Shown here: piece by piece, positions 32,286-44,007 of the stretch
Position numbering within the stretch: the stretch's first letter is position 1
Layout: each line of letters starts with the position of its first letter
Assembly: GCA_007026445.1 (NCBI GenBank)
Contig: VDMD01000029.1
Location: forward strand, 62,001-126,000
From: Schizophyllum amplum
Lineage: Eukaryota > Basidiomycota > Agaricomycetes > Agaricales > Schizophyllaceae
Length of the DNA: 64,000 bases
Direction: 5' to 3'
Made by a program: the position numbers and the translations under genes
Notes under the pieces: generated by a model
Told to the model about the DNA's origin: nothing
The model's input: only the letters and a program-made list of their open reading frames with translations
The model's database searches: none

Positions 32286-35200
32286 TCAAGTCCGTATCAG
32301 ATTGTCCCGCGTCTGAGAGCCCTCGTGGGAGGGATGCGCGACGGTATCATCCGCCTGCCCGTAATGGAAGTCGCCGTTCCCTGCTTGCGACGACTGAGGT
32401 CCGATGACCGATGTGGATGCCACACCCTCGGCTGCGCCACTTTGCGGTGCGACGATGGAATCGGTAATCAGCGTCGATGGCGGCCCTTTCGGTTGCTTGG
32501 AGGCACCAAGGCTGGTGCAGGTATTGTGCTCATCGACCTTGCTCGAATCGGAAGCAACGGACGGATCCTGTCATATCGCCGTCAGTACACAACTCGACAC
32601 GGAAAAAGCTACGCACTTCTACAATGGTTGAATCATCCTGGGCGCCCCCTTCATCCCAGCGCCTCGACCGTCGTGCGCCAGCGCCCTTAACACCTCTCTA
32701 TAAAGGGGTCAATGCCAACGACTTGGAAAGAGGCATGGCGAAGGCTTGCCTGTCGCGCAGTACTCTTCATAGAGCTCGTCGACGGAACGCGTCGCGGGCG
32801 AGGATTTGGCAAGCCGTGTGGAAGACGAATCGTCGCCCCTGGCGGTACTTCGATGTCCGAATCGGATGATGCTTCGCAAGCGGCTGCCAGAGAGGTCTTC
32901 ACTCGAGCGAACTCGTCCATGTCAGACTTCCCCGGCGTCCAGCGAATACGCGCCGTTGGTTCTCCTGTCCGTAAAGAATCGACGGCGCTTTCCTGCGTAC
33001 GAGATCTCTCTCGGGATGAATCTGCGATGATGCCACCCGCTTCCCCATTCTCAAAACTCCCCTCGACCGTTCGTGACAAGGGGATCGTGGTGAGCGGCTC
33101 GTTCCCGACACCTCCTGTGATTGATTCCATCGACGATCCTATGGCATCGACTTGACCCACGCTGGTCATCAGCGGCCTTTCTGACAATCTGGAGGGACCG
33201 GGTTCGTGGACGAACTCAGCTGAATCATCCAGCGCACTTGAGTCGGACACAACGAACGAATCCTGCCACATAATACTATCAGTTCGCAGCTCGGCAGAGA
33301 TGCAGCTGCGCACCTCTAGGATTGTGGACTCGCTATTGACAACCTCTCTCTGGTCCCACCGTATCTCCTGCCGCACGCCAGCACACTTAGCACTTTTCTG
33401 AAAGACGGTCAATGGCGCGTAAAGAATGACAGGGTATTGTCGGAATATACCTGTCGGGTGGAATGCGCCGCGAATGGGACGCGCATCGGCCGCGGATTCT
33501 TGATATGTGGCCGATGAATCATTGTACCCTGCGACCCATCGATGTCCGGATATGATAATGCCTCGTACGCTAATGCCAAAGATACCTTCACGCGCGAAAA
33601 TTCATCTATGTCAGAGTGGTCCGGCGTCCAGGTCGGTACAGTTGTTGGCGGTATGAGTGCAAGCTTCGCATCTACGAGCTCAAATAGAGCGTATATAGGC
33701 GTAAATTGCCGCCGGGCCGCCGTAGTCTCGTCCGCACTTTCGAAGCAGGAAAGCCGACGGGCGAGCATGACAGCTGTCTTTGCGGACCACAGAACGCGCG
33801 ATTTGAAGTCTCTCCAGTTGTTGCTCGGATCAGGATACCTTTGCAGCCAATCCGTGACCTCGCTACCGAGCGCCAGGCTCAATTCTTCGACAGCGTATGC
33901 GTACCCTGAGCTTGTATGCACTTCGCTGCGACTCAAGTGGGCGATTATCACAGAAATGAGGTCCAGGAAAGTGCTGAAGATCTCTTCCGTGTGCTGGCTC
34001 CTTCGCAGGATATCTTGCGCGACGAAGAAGAGTTGGGTCTGAGTTTCTGCTTGCAGTGAGACAATGAATTTGACGAGCAGGACGGTCGCATACCTTTGGA
34101 GCAGTTACCGGGAATGTCTTGCACCGTGTTGAGGAGGGAATCGAATACAATATCTGGAATGACCTCCACGCCTCGAAGAACGAGGCTGTTGTACATGCGG
34201 ATGATATGCTCCACGCATGCCTCGTTCCTCGGATCCAACAGCATATGCGCTATCAGCTCGGTGGTCATCTCAGATTCGGTGCCGGGGTCGAGTAGAGGGA
34301 TGACATCCTGCGCCAAGACGTCCTCTGGCGAAGGGAAGTCGGCCTTGACCTTGGGAACGCGTCGAGCACACTGAAGAACATACTTCGCGTTGGCAGCGTT
34401 GTCCCGCATACTCCAAAGACAGTTCCACATCCATTCGCGCAAAAGTCGGTGCTCGAAATTCAATTCCATGAAGCCAAGGCACAGCCCGACGGACGTAGGC
34501 TCGTCATTTGACTGGCATGCACTTTCGTCCCGGCGGCGCATCCAGTCAAGGTCCCATTGCGGCACGCTGCGTATGACCGATAAGGCGCGACGAACACCAG
34601 ACCAAAGCGAAGGCCTCTCATGAAGGCCAGCGCGTGGTAGATCCAAGCCCCGAAGTTGATTATGTGAAGCGTCATGCGCAGGAACAACCATGCCTGGGCG
34701 GACTTGTAGGGGAACTGTGCAGTGGTGTGTAAATGAAGGCGTCCCGACTCATAAAAGACGAACTGCGCTGCTGGCAGAACGGTGGTTGCGACGAAGAAGG
34801 ATACGATGAGGATTCCCTGAACGCTGATGACGGCCGCGACGGCGGGCTGCAGATACCAAAGGAGGTAGATGACGCCGACAAGGAAGAGAAACAGAGCACC
34901 CTGGAGGAGAAGGGGGATCGTAGTGATGATCGCGCCCACATACCAGCGCGTCAAGCCCTGGTATTTGATCTGGCGAACCGCGAGATTGGTTTCATGAGAA
35001 CGACCGGCGTCACGAAGGTACTCGCGTAGCCACTGCTTGGACACGATGCCAATGAGCGCAGAAGAAAGGCTCATGGTAAGGCTGCTGAACCAAAGCCCGT
35101 TGATCAAAGTGACGACGCTGTCCGGCAGGGAGCGGCGGCCGCTGTAGGCACGGACGGACGAGACAGTGGTGTTGGACAGGATGGCGAGGATTTGCCTCAG

Positions 35201-35962
35201 ATAATCCGCGGTGAGGTCGTCAGGTTGTTCCATCAGCCATTTGTACGATTCGATGATGAAGGCGGTTAGGACAGCTGAGAAAAGACCGGCCTGGGCAGAA
35301 GATGGCGTTAGAATGGAAAGAAGCGAGGAAGAACTGGGCACGCACGAAGACCAAAAGCGTGTCTATCTCCTCCCGCCAGACCTGGCATAACGTCGTGTCG
35401 TGGTTGTCGATCATCCGAGAACATTCCTGCCAGGCATTGTCCGCGCCTTGGGGCTTGTTGCAAAAATTCTCTCCTCCCATATACCAAGCCTGTTCATCGA
35501 ATTTCAGTGCGGCTCAAAAAAATTGACGACCATGCATGGCTCACCTTTTCTGAAGTTGATTCGTGACCGCTTTTCGGCACGCCTGCCGCAGTGCTGGTAG
35601 TGAAGATTGACGACGACTGATGTCAAGTCACGTTAGACGATTCGGTGAATAGGCGACGAGCCTCACATCTTTGTGCATGGTACGGTACTTCCGGTGCTGG
35701 GATCCAGGTATCTGTCGAAGGAATTTCGATTTTGAGCAACCCATAGTGAAATAGAGCTACAACACGCACACTATCATGACTAGCTGTCCCTTGGGTATTG
35801 TGGCGCTGCGTAGTAGGACAGTTGAGCGGCGTGTAAAAGGGCTCCAGCAATACTCACGAGTTGGGGGTCATCGGTCCAGGGTCTTCCAAGGTCGGGCGTT
35901 GTCCCACGGAACGGGGACTGGCAGATCCTCCAGAATCTTGCGAATAAAGAGGGCCTCGACAT
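32286..35962 (-). CDS. DUF6535 multi-pass membrane protein A, frame interrupted, tail duplicated
   Basis: Partner of patatin-like gene 2, which lies just upstream on the same strand. Exons: 35962..35858, 35616..35545, 35489..35346, 35290..34094, 34049..33451, 33397..33314, 33262..32723, 32697..32617 and 32567..32286, about 1034 codons. The DUF6535 core (AGLFSAVLTAFIIESYKWLM, INGLWFSSLTMSLSSALIGI, WYVGAIITTIPLLLQGALFL, then LVGVIYLLWYL and later spans) predicts four or more membrane helices. Near 34575 the frame slips: one base is missing relative to copies B and C between VFVAPYRSY and the segment equivalent to QLDLDW. The C-terminal exons are present twice in tandem (DMDEFARVK region plus the two following exons), making this copy about 190 residues longer than B and C. 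Two small exons found in B and C were not identified. It is a candidate pseudogene unless the lost base is an assembly error. Confidence 0.8.
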
Positions 35963-36314
35963 GTCACAAACGTAAGTTGGTCGTATCGGACAGAAACAGA
36001 GTGCGGGCGACAGTCCCACGCTGATACCTCATGTCGAGAGTTACATAATCCGGTCAGGCTTGAGAAAATCGCGGGACGATCAGAGATGGCTCGGTCGATG
36101 TCGATGAGGCGGCAGGCCCGTGACAGGGCCGCCATATGGGGTGTGGGGAGGCGCTGCCGGTGCGTGCTCAAGAGTTTGGCTCATACCTGGCACATCACAG
36201 CTGCCATAGACAACGTCTAAGCGCTACTGGAGCTGGAGCTTGAGGTGAGCACGTCGTGAGCAAGTGTGATCTAGAGTTGCATGAGCGAAATGATGTCATG
36301 TTTGCACAAACTAG

Positions 36315-37626
36315 TTATGGTTCGTAGCGACGAGGCCGAGGAGAACTGAGCTTTTTCTCGTTCTTCATCGCGACAATCAGAAAGCGCAGACGGTCACGTA
36401 TACCTGCAATGTAGGGTGCTATGAACTCCTTCAGCTCCTCCTCTTGCTCCCACCGCATTTTGCCGTCATGTGAGGGATGGGACGGTGACAGGCGGAAATA
36501 CTTGCCATCGCAGTCTCCTGCGTGCTCTTCTTGAAATGCTGCAGCCGTCCGGTCGCAGCAAGTCGCCAGACGTTGGAGTGCAGAGACGACCGGCACTGGG
36601 AGGCGAGGATGATTAGCGAACCTGTTAGATGGGTTATCGCCGACGGTCTCAGTGTTCCCGGGTCCGATGCTGAGGAAGTAGGCGATGTGGCGTGAGGGAT
36701 AGAGGGTTTGAGCCTCGTCGAAGAGATCAAACACCGGATTGTAGTGGTCGTCTCCTGCATCTAGGAACGTTGCGAAAGACTCTCCCTTCTGAACCGACAT
36801 GGGCTTGAAAAACACCGGGTTTCCCATCGTCGCTCGGACAGCCTGGAGGAGCGTACACTGCACTATAGGCTCCGTCGGGTTGGCATACGTCCGTAGCTTG
36901 CGGAACGACGCATTTCCCGATGCACCATACTCCCTGGAGCATACGAATCTACCATGATCACATAAGTATATTGTGGTGGAATGCAGGGAACAGTCCTCAC
37001 GTCTTGCAGGGGACGGGGTGTGAATCGAGGATAGGCGTCTCCTCTCCATCTCCATAACGATGTGAGATCTCCTTCAGAATTTTCTCGAGGGGTGTAGCCC
37101 TGAAGCTTCCGTCTGCCTTTATTTGTGTGAAGACCCCGCCTACAAGGCGCGCGTAGCACTCAAGCGCATGTTCGACCGAAAGACGCAGTCGTCCGAGAAG
37201 TAATGCGATGAACCTGAGGAACGTCAGTTACGCTGACTATGGGATGAAAAATTGCACACCCTCCAGTGCCACATCCTGCAATGATGTCAAAGTACTCGCA
37301 AGGTAGCGGCAACGAGGGCAAGCCCGACGCCTGTTGAACCTTGCGTAGTACATCGCGTAGAAGAAGAAGCATTGTCAATCCTCGAGCTCCACCATCGTCT
37401 GAGAGACTGATCAGGCGAATGCATGTGGAGTTCTTTACTTTCGCACCGAAAGCTAATAGTCGAATGCCAGGGCCGGGAATGGTCATTGAGGGATAGACAT
37501 TCTGACGAGGCGGGTCTCGATCGGAGCGGGAGGTGGTAGCGAACGACGAGTTCAACGGGGGAGAGCGCTACAATGATCGTTCAACGGGAGCTATGTTCTG
37601 CATGTCGCGTCACATACCACGGCCAT
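36315..37626 (-). CDS. patatin-like protein 2, catalytically defective
   Basis: 371 aa in five exons: 37626..37618, 37567..37447, 37398..37260, 37213..37001 and 36948..36315. The first exon is nine bases (ATGGCCGTG), as in the other copies. The patatin domain starts near residue 44 with LLAFDDGGARGLTMLLLLRD, where the glycine-rich loop is DDGGARG rather than DGGGxRG. The nucleophile elbow reads YFDIIAGCGTGGF, so the Ser of G-x-S-x-G is replaced. It continues with IALLLGRLRLSVEHALECYA, MGNPVFFKPMSV and FLDAGDDHYNPV, then a helical C-terminal part ending RPRRYEP. The DUF6535 gene A follows 350 bases downstream on the same strand. All frames are open and all phases match copies 1 and 4. Probably a pseudo-enzyme that binds rather than hydrolyses lipid. 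Confidence 0.87.
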
Positions 37627-37638
37627 GCAATGTATGGA

Positions 37639-38019
37639 TTAGTTGATACAGTATGCGGTGAGAGCAGAAGTCATGAGGGTGAGGAGATCAGATAGCAGAT
37701 GAGATTTTATGAGAGCGCTCAGCGCACAGAACACCTGCACCAGGCGCTGCTGAAGCTGAGATGAGTGCTTAGAAGAAGCAGTTAGCCTAGATCGGTCGTT
37801 TGGTGTCAGTGACGCGGTGGCTATCGGCCCGATGTTCCTGGGTACTTTGTCAAATAAGGCCAAACACTCTGTCAAACCATTCTTTCCCTTGCTTGTCCAT
37901 TGCCAGCAGCTATTCAGCACTTGTGTGTCTGGGTGTATGCCAGATTTTAGGTCAGTAAGGAGAACGCACGGTCTGATACTGTTGAAAAGCAAAGCATCTT
38001 GTCCCCTGCCTGGTGCCAT
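37639..38019 (-). other. conserved segment upstream of patatin-like gene 2 (126-codon open frame)
   Basis: This frame starts at ATG 38019 and stops 12 bases before the patatin start codon. Part of it (CLALFDKVPRNIGPIATASL, then QRLVQVFCALSALIKSHLLS) has visible counterparts at the same position upstream of patatin-like genes 3 and 4 (LFGDKVSGVVGPAATASV; KRLSRVFCALSVVALSHLLS). In those copies the segment is split between frames by indels or stops. It may be a short upstream gene, a lost N-terminal exon, or a conserved 5' leader that is open by chance in one copy. Confidence 0.4.
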
Positions 38020-38158
38020 CCGAATCCTCTCGCCTGCGACCTCTCCATCTTTTTCGCCGCCCCAAGTACTGAATGTTTCCTACACCCTCATTTTGCTCCT
38101 GCTCTCGGAACATTTTCCTTGCTTCCCTCCGGCAGGTATCGTCGCAAGGCTCCTGTCC

Positions 38159-38594
38159 GATGGGTAATTTGATGTTCTTCAAGCCGTGACCCAAGTTCTT
38201 GACGCGAGCGACGAGGATCACAACCCCGTGCTCGACATTTGCGAGGAGGCTTTATCACTGTTTCCCTCGCGCGACATCGCGTATCTCTTGAAGTCTTGGA
38301 GCAGGCCGCGCCAGTACGCTACCATCGATCCGAGCTTATCGCGGGGATTCAGTCATCAAACGTACGCCTCCTTTGACTTACCTCTACCAAGTAACATATA
38401 GCGAACCGATGCGATGCTATAGCCGAGACGTTACAACAGCAGAACGGTGAACTAGACCGCGTTTACTATCGCTTCACGTATGACCAAGGGTCAGTCGACG
38501 AACAGACGACGCAGTGCGAACAGATGGAGGCTATGAAGGAGTTCTCGCGAACTTTCCTTGGCGCTTGCTGTAGTCAAGCAATCGTATTCATCGG
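38159..38594 (+). pseudogene. patatin-like relic, C-terminal part only
   Basis: Scattered pieces of the same family in three frames: MGNLMFFKP at 38159 (then a stop), VLDASDEDHNPVLDICEEAL and LFPSRDIAYLL from about 38190, and GELDRVYYRF from about 38440. These correspond in order to MGHPIFFKP, LDAGDDHYNPV...EEAELLYPSRHIGYLL and the following helices of copies 3 and 4. Everything upstream, including the glycine loop and elbow, is missing. It lies head-to-head with patatin-like gene 2, so an old inverted duplication and decay is likely. Confidence 0.75.
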
Positions 38595-38949
38595 TAAGTA
38601 CTTAAGGAAGATGGCACATTGACAGGAACGAAGATCTGTGCTTGCGGCTTGTCGCAAATTTACTAGGTAGGCGATATGTCTCAATACAAAATATACAATC
38701 GTATAAGTAGCTGGAGATGGATCTATCGAACTTGTCCCTCGATCAGGCCCTGAGGCCTGAGCGTTTGAGCACGCCCTGAGTCTGACTTTGAGCGTCTGCA
38801 CCTACAATGACACGTCACGTTCTGGTTGATGCCGGTCTCGTGATATCATATTCTAAACTTGGACCCTCTCCTCCTCGGACGCCCATTGTCTCAGTCGCTC
38901 AAGTTCTCGCGCCCGACGCGCCTACGCAGAGAAAGTATACGACGAGGAG

Positions 38950-41255
38950 ATGCCCCCACCTAATGCTGGTGATGCGTGGTTAGCGGGACGTCATTTCGGG
39001 ATCGTCATAGATGCTGGCTCGTCGGGCTCGCGACTCTTGATATACAGTTGGAAGGACCCCCAGGCGGTCATTTTAGAAGCGGGGGAGAACATCCCCCCCA
39101 TGCTTCCAAAGGTCGAGAAGGGCGCCCAGAGCGGCGAGGACTGGGTAACCAAAGCTGAACCTGGTGCGTTCGCTATGCCTCTTGGTGCCCGATCGGAACT
39201 CACAGGACACTTCCTACAGGTCTTTCATCCTTCGCAGAAAACGTAGACGGTATTCCCGCCTACCTGAGACCTCTGCTAGATCACGCAAGAAACAACATAC
39301 CTCCGTCCCTTCATCATGAAACGCCCTTATTCCTCCTTGCTACCGCAGGTATGCGCCTGCTCACGCCTACGCAGCAAGCGGAGGTACTGCAGGAGACCTG
39401 CCGCTTTCTAGCGCTTCACTCGAATTTCAAGATAGACGGTCCTTCTGCCTCCGGACCCTGTGGCTCGAGCGTGCGCATCATCACCGGCGAGGAAGAGGGA
39501 CTGTTCGGATGGATCGCGGTTAACTACCTCATGGACGGCTTCATAGGCTCAAGTGACATACGCACGACATACGGCTTTCTAGACATGGGCGGCGCCTCTA
39601 CTCAGATAGCCTTTGAGCCGGGCGAAGACCACGCCTCCGAGGACGATACTAGCCTCGTCGAGGTTCGCCTACGACTCTTAACTGGGGAAGAGATCCGACA
39701 CAAAGTCTTCGTCACGACGTGGTTAGGCTATGGCACGAACCAGGCGCGAGAGCGCTATGTTGGTCAGACAATTCGCGACTACGAGCGCACCCGCGAGGGT
39801 GGCGAACCCGACCCCAGCGAGGATATTATTCCCGACCCATGTCTCCCGAAGGACCTCATCGTCTCAGAGCACCCCGTTCACTCCGGAGACGTGCCGTCAC
39901 ACGCGCAGAAGACGCACAAACTCCGCGGGACGGGCTCGTTCGAACAATGCATGCGCCAGAGCTCTACGTTGCTGAACAAGGACGCGCCCTGCTCAACCTC
40001 GCCATGTCCCATGAATGGCGTGCACGTTCCACCAATAGATTTCTCAGTCTCGCACTTTATCGGAGTCTCAGAATACTGGTATTCCTCGGACCATGTCTTT
40101 GGTCTCGGTGGCGCCTACGACTTCGTGCAGTACGAGCGCGCAGCATCCGACTTCTGCGCTCGTGATTGGCAGGGCATCGTCGACGATCACGTCAAGTCTC
40201 GTCAGCAAAATCGACCCGCGGGCGATGGGGAGGTCATGGAGAACGGCGAGGTGGTCGCCGTCGGGAAATGGGGAGAGAACGTGGAGATATCGCGCTTGGA
40301 GATGCAATGCTTCAAGGCGGCGTGGATAGTCAATGTTCTGCATGACGGTCTCGGTATGCCGCGCATTGTTGACCCGGACGGCAATAAGACGACGGAGGGC
40401 AAGAAGGTGGAGGCGCAGGCGGCCATCAAGGGACTGGGGCGTCCGACCTTCCAGTCTGTGGACACCGTCGGCGACATTGCCATCAGCTGGACGCTAGGGA
40501 AGATGGTCTTGGAGGCGAGCAAGGAAGTGCCCCTCAAGACAGTGACGGATCGCCCGTTACAGGACCCGATTGACGATATTCCAATCACCGCGGACTCACC
40601 CATTCAACCCATACGACCGCCATTCTTCGACCTCGACGCCATTGAAGATAGCATAACGCCCCATCTACCCTCGTCACTACAACGCTCTTCCCTCGGCTTC
40701 TCTCCTGTTTTATTCCTGTTCTGCATCCTCCTTGTCGCCTCCTTCTCTGTCGTCGTCTACCCATTGCGGCATAGGTTACGGTCGCTCATGCGCTACCTAC
40801 GCAAGCGTAACTCATACCGCTTGATGGAGGAAGGTCGCACGACATGGCCATCCACGCCCTCCTCGCCACTGCCCAAGAAGTGGCTCCGCCGGGTGTTACC
40901 TGCGCCCATCTCGACAGCACGCAATGGCACGCCTGGCCTGAACTCCCCCATCAGCATGGCGCCCCGGATATCACCCATACGGTCGTACTCTCTGCCCAGC
41001 GACACATTTGCGGCCGCCACCAGCGCTCATTCTCGTTCGTCCATCTCGCGCTCACCGTCGCCGTCACCCGCTCTTTTCGAGTCACGCGAGAGCGACGGCC
41101 CGCTAGAGGGGCTCGCGCCGTCATCTCTGTCGACACGCAGTTTGGCGTCCCGCAATGGCTCGCAACTCAGCTTACACAGTGCTGCGCGGGCATCCGGGGG
41201 TCTTTCCCGGGTGAACAGCAGCGCTCATCTGCCGGGGCTCGCAAGGGAGGATTAA
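38950..41255 (+). CDS. YND1: Golgi apyrase, GDA1/CD39 family, Ynd1-like
   Basis: 749 aa in two exons, 38950..39163 and 39220..41255. It hydrolyses luminal NDP/NTP left after nucleotide-sugar use, keeping antiporters running during glycosylation. The apyrase conserved regions appear in order: FGIVIDAGSSGSRLLIYSW near residue 17, ATAGMRLL near 112, GEEEGLFGWIAVNYLMDG with the catalytic Glu near 160, and FLDMGGASTQIAFEP near 190. A single hydrophobic span (LGFSPVLFLFCILLVASFSV) lies close to residue 545. It is followed by a long Ser/Pro/Arg-rich cytosolic tail. The C-terminal anchor and absence of an N-terminal one fit Ynd1 rather than Gda1. The intron acceptor before GLSSFAENVDG was preferred because it keeps the EPGLSSF motif. 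It sits between two patatin/DUF6535 regions with no evident functional link to them. Confidence 0.92.
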
Positions 41256-42570
41256 CGAGCGCGGGAGATCAGATTCCATCCAGACGCCGTCTGGCGAACG
41301 AGCTTCGATTATCGCAAAGAGAGACGGCTTTGGTCGGGCGATTTAGACCGCTGCCCGGCTTGGGCGCCTACGCACCGACGGCTATCTGCATGGGCAGTTC
41401 TCCGTCGCGAGTCAGCACTGTTCATGCGGCTTGCGCGCTGCAATTTAAGCGCGCCGCTTTGGTATGTCCGTGTGCTTCTCGATCCCTGTTTCGAAAGCTG
41501 ACCTACGTGAAGTGCTAGGTGTTGGCTATCTCTCTTAGGCCTGGGGCAGGCCGCGTAGCCTGTTGAGGACGTTACGGGCAGGGGCGGTAACTTATCGCGT
41601 TAATGAACTTTGGACAACCACGGACTAATGACTCTGCACGCTTACGATGATCTGGACTAGCTCTGCAATGCATCATGTACTGCCTGGACACCCCTACATT
41701 CACCGCCTGGGACCGAATCGGCAGACAGCGGATCTCTTTGCGTGCCTTTGACGCTGGCCATCTCTCACCGCCCGCCTGATTGGCGCCGGTACACGAGGAG
41801 GGATGCAGTCGCGCATATGTACGGCGCGCCTCGAGTCCTCCCAGCGTCGGCGCTTACAGGGCTATCTGCTATCTGATGACAATCAGGGCGCGGTGGCACA
41901 GCGCTGTGCGCGTCTACCTTAACTGCGGATGCGCGAAGTTCAACATGAGATCTTGAGACGACGTTGTCCCTGGTGGCAGAGCGCTTCGAACACGCCTCGG
42001 AGGCGTGTTGTTGATACATCGGGCGCGAGCATTACGCGCGATGTTATACACGGTGCTGACGCCTGGATGACGAGAATGCGTCACATACGAGAAGCACGTC
42101 CCGTTCTCGCGGTGTTATTCCGACCAAAAGGTCCTGCATGTCGTCGACTTGAAGGAAGAAGCGCTCGCAGCGTAATTGAAGGCCGGCCCGTATACAGACG
42201 TGGGACTGAAGAGTTTATCAAAGTTGATCATTAGACATGGTATACGATGTAGAGGACAGGCTATACAATGGTGGTAGATGGCATGAGGGGCATGTACACA
42301 TGGATGAGTGCGGAAGAGGGAGTGCGAGACAGCTGACTGGGATAATTTACAGGTCTGTGCAAAACGGGAAGAGCAAGATACAAGATAGTACACGTTGGTA
42401 AGTACAGGATTAGCCAGGTCGTCTGGCGCCTGGCGTGCTTTTGGCATAGCGTCTAAGGGAGGGAGGAGACAAGAGAGAGAATTGAGGCGTTGAATGAGGG
42501 ATAGACCCATACCATCGGACGCCACTAATCGTCAACACCCTCCCCACCCTAGACCACTCCGCCTTCAGTC
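41256..42570. other. convergent intergenic region
   Basis: About 1.3 kb between the 3' ends of the apyrase gene and the leftward serine-rich gene. No gene, tRNA or terminal repeats were recognised. AT-rich DNA near 42230-42480 suits a 3' UTR for the minus-strand gene. Confidence 0.4.
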
Positions 42571-44007
42571 TCAGGAACTAGCCTGGGAGCCGCCGCTCGT
42601 CGAGTGTCTGCGCAGCAGTCGCCTCGTGAGCTTACGGGCGGTAGTGGTCGACCCCTTCGCCGACTCCTTGGTGGAATCGGTCGAGCGCGAGGGGAACTTG
42701 GGAGTCATGCTCAATAGCCGTTGGAAGAACGACCTCTTGAGGCTCTTCAGAGAACGTGGTGACGTGGGCGAACGTGTCGTGCTTGTTGCCGTATATATCG
42801 TCGTTGATGCGTCCGGGTTCTGTGCGCGCCAGGTCAGCGTGACACCCCCGCGATTAGACGAGGCACTTACAATGACATGCACCTTCTGACCCGCGTTCGG
42901 TATCACGTAGTAGGTGCTACCGGAATGTTCGCTGGCGGTCTCCGAGGAGTGAGAGGGCGAATGGGGCGGACGACGTGGTTTCCCCCCATTGAGCGGTACA
43001 GAAGAGGATCGCTGGTGTTTGGTGCGTTTCTGCGCGTTCCCTTCCCGCTTTCTGGAGTCCTTTGAACGCCTGCCCTGCTCCGATGATCGCGCGGAGACGG
43101 GAGGATACGATGCCGGCATACCGTATTCTGGCGGAAAATGGCTAACTATGGTCCCATGAGGGCTGATGGTCGGGGGTTGGGTATATATCGCCGGAGGCGA
43201 GTAATGTGCTTGCGAGTGATGTCCTGGCGCGTAGACAATAGCTGGCGGGGAATGCGGCGGACGTTGATGGCGGGTGGATGACACAACGCGGACCGAAGAC
43301 GGATGCCAGGGTGAGGACACGATGGAAAGCGGCGTGCTAGGCACTACGGAGCGATGGCCATGTGACAGAGGTCTGGACGAGGGAATGGGCATAGGGGGCG
43401 TGGGGGGCGGCAGGATGGTCCGTGAGGACGTGCTCCCCGCGTGTCCGCTACTGCGTGTAGCGGCTCTGAGCTCCTTCTCCTGGGGTAAGGACTTGGAGCG
43501 CGACTGCTTCACTAGTGACAGCATGCTCTCACCCTCGTGAGGTGTCCGCGAGCCCTCCTTCTCCTTGGCGGACTTGTCACTGCGCCTGCGGTGACGCGAA
43601 CGCGAGGGTGAATGTTCCTTGCCCTTCGAGGCTGCGATGAAAGCGTCCGGCAACGAGGGTCGTGAATGATGACTGGGGGTGTAGGGCAATGTCCTTGAGC
43701 GCTCCATGGAGTCGACGCGCTCGTGGTGGCGCCTCGAATGACGCTTCATGGGGGTGTGCGAAGACTGCGGGATGGGTTGGTCCGGTCTGCCATCGTTGTA
43801 TCGGAGGAGCATCTTTGGCGGGACAGACCGGGAGCTTCCTGCATCGGAGGGCGGGCAAGACGGGAGGAGAGCATCGTCGATACGCGTGGGGCACTCGGAG
43901 GGTGCGCGTAGCGACTCGACCTCAAGCCGGTGCAGCCACGCCGCAGTCCGCGAGCGGGAGTTGTGGTACTCCTCGATAGCCTCCGGCGACGGATCGTATT
44001 CTGTCAT
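42571..44007 (-). CDS. serine/proline/histidine-rich protein of unknown function
   Basis: 461 aa in two exons, 44007..42871 and 42819..42571. The N-terminus MTEYDPSPEAIEEYHNSRSR continues with a short ordered stretch (TAAWLHRLEVE). A long disordered Ser/Pro/Arg/His region follows, then STYYVIPNAGQKVHVI near residue 375 and a basic C-terminus (RSLKSLKRSFFQRLL, RKLTRRLLRRHST). The 51-base intron has no stop and is a multiple of three, so a retained form would also stay open. It was taken as an intron because it starts GTAAGT and ends GCACAG directly after the YYVIPNAGQKVHVI block. The disordered basic profile suggests a regulatory or cytoskeleton-associated phosphoprotein; no function is assigned. 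The start at 44007 is the first ATG in frame. Confidence 0.72.
   Translation of the reverse strand: MTEYDPSPEAIEEYHNSRSRTAAWLHRLEVESLRAPSECPTRIDDALLPSCPPSDAGSSRSVPPKMLLRYNDGRPDQPIPQSSHTPMKRHSRRHHERVDSMERSRTLPYTPSHHSRPSLPDAFIAASKGKEHSPSRSRHRRRSDKSAKEKEGSRTPHEGESMLSLVKQSRSKSLPQEKELRAATRSSGHAGSTSSRTILPPPTPPMPIPSSRPLSHGHRSVVPSTPLSIVSSPWHPSSVRVVSSTRHQRPPHSPPAIVYAPGHHSQAHYSPPAIYTQPPTISPHGTIVSHFPPEYGMPASYPPVSARSSEQGRRSKDSRKREGNAQKRTKHQRSSSVPLNGGKPRRPPHSPSHSSETASEHSGSTYYVIPNAGQKVHVIVSASSNRGGVTLTWRAQNPDASTTIYTATSTTRSPTSPRSLKSLKRSFFQRLLSMTPKFPSRSTDSTKESAKGSTTTARKLTRRLLRRHSTSGGSQASS

Noticed and set aside
42820..42870. In-frame 51-base segment of the serine-rich gene read as coding
   Set aside because: Has good GT...AG ends directly after a conserved block, and typical intron length; treated as an intron although the unspliced frame is open.
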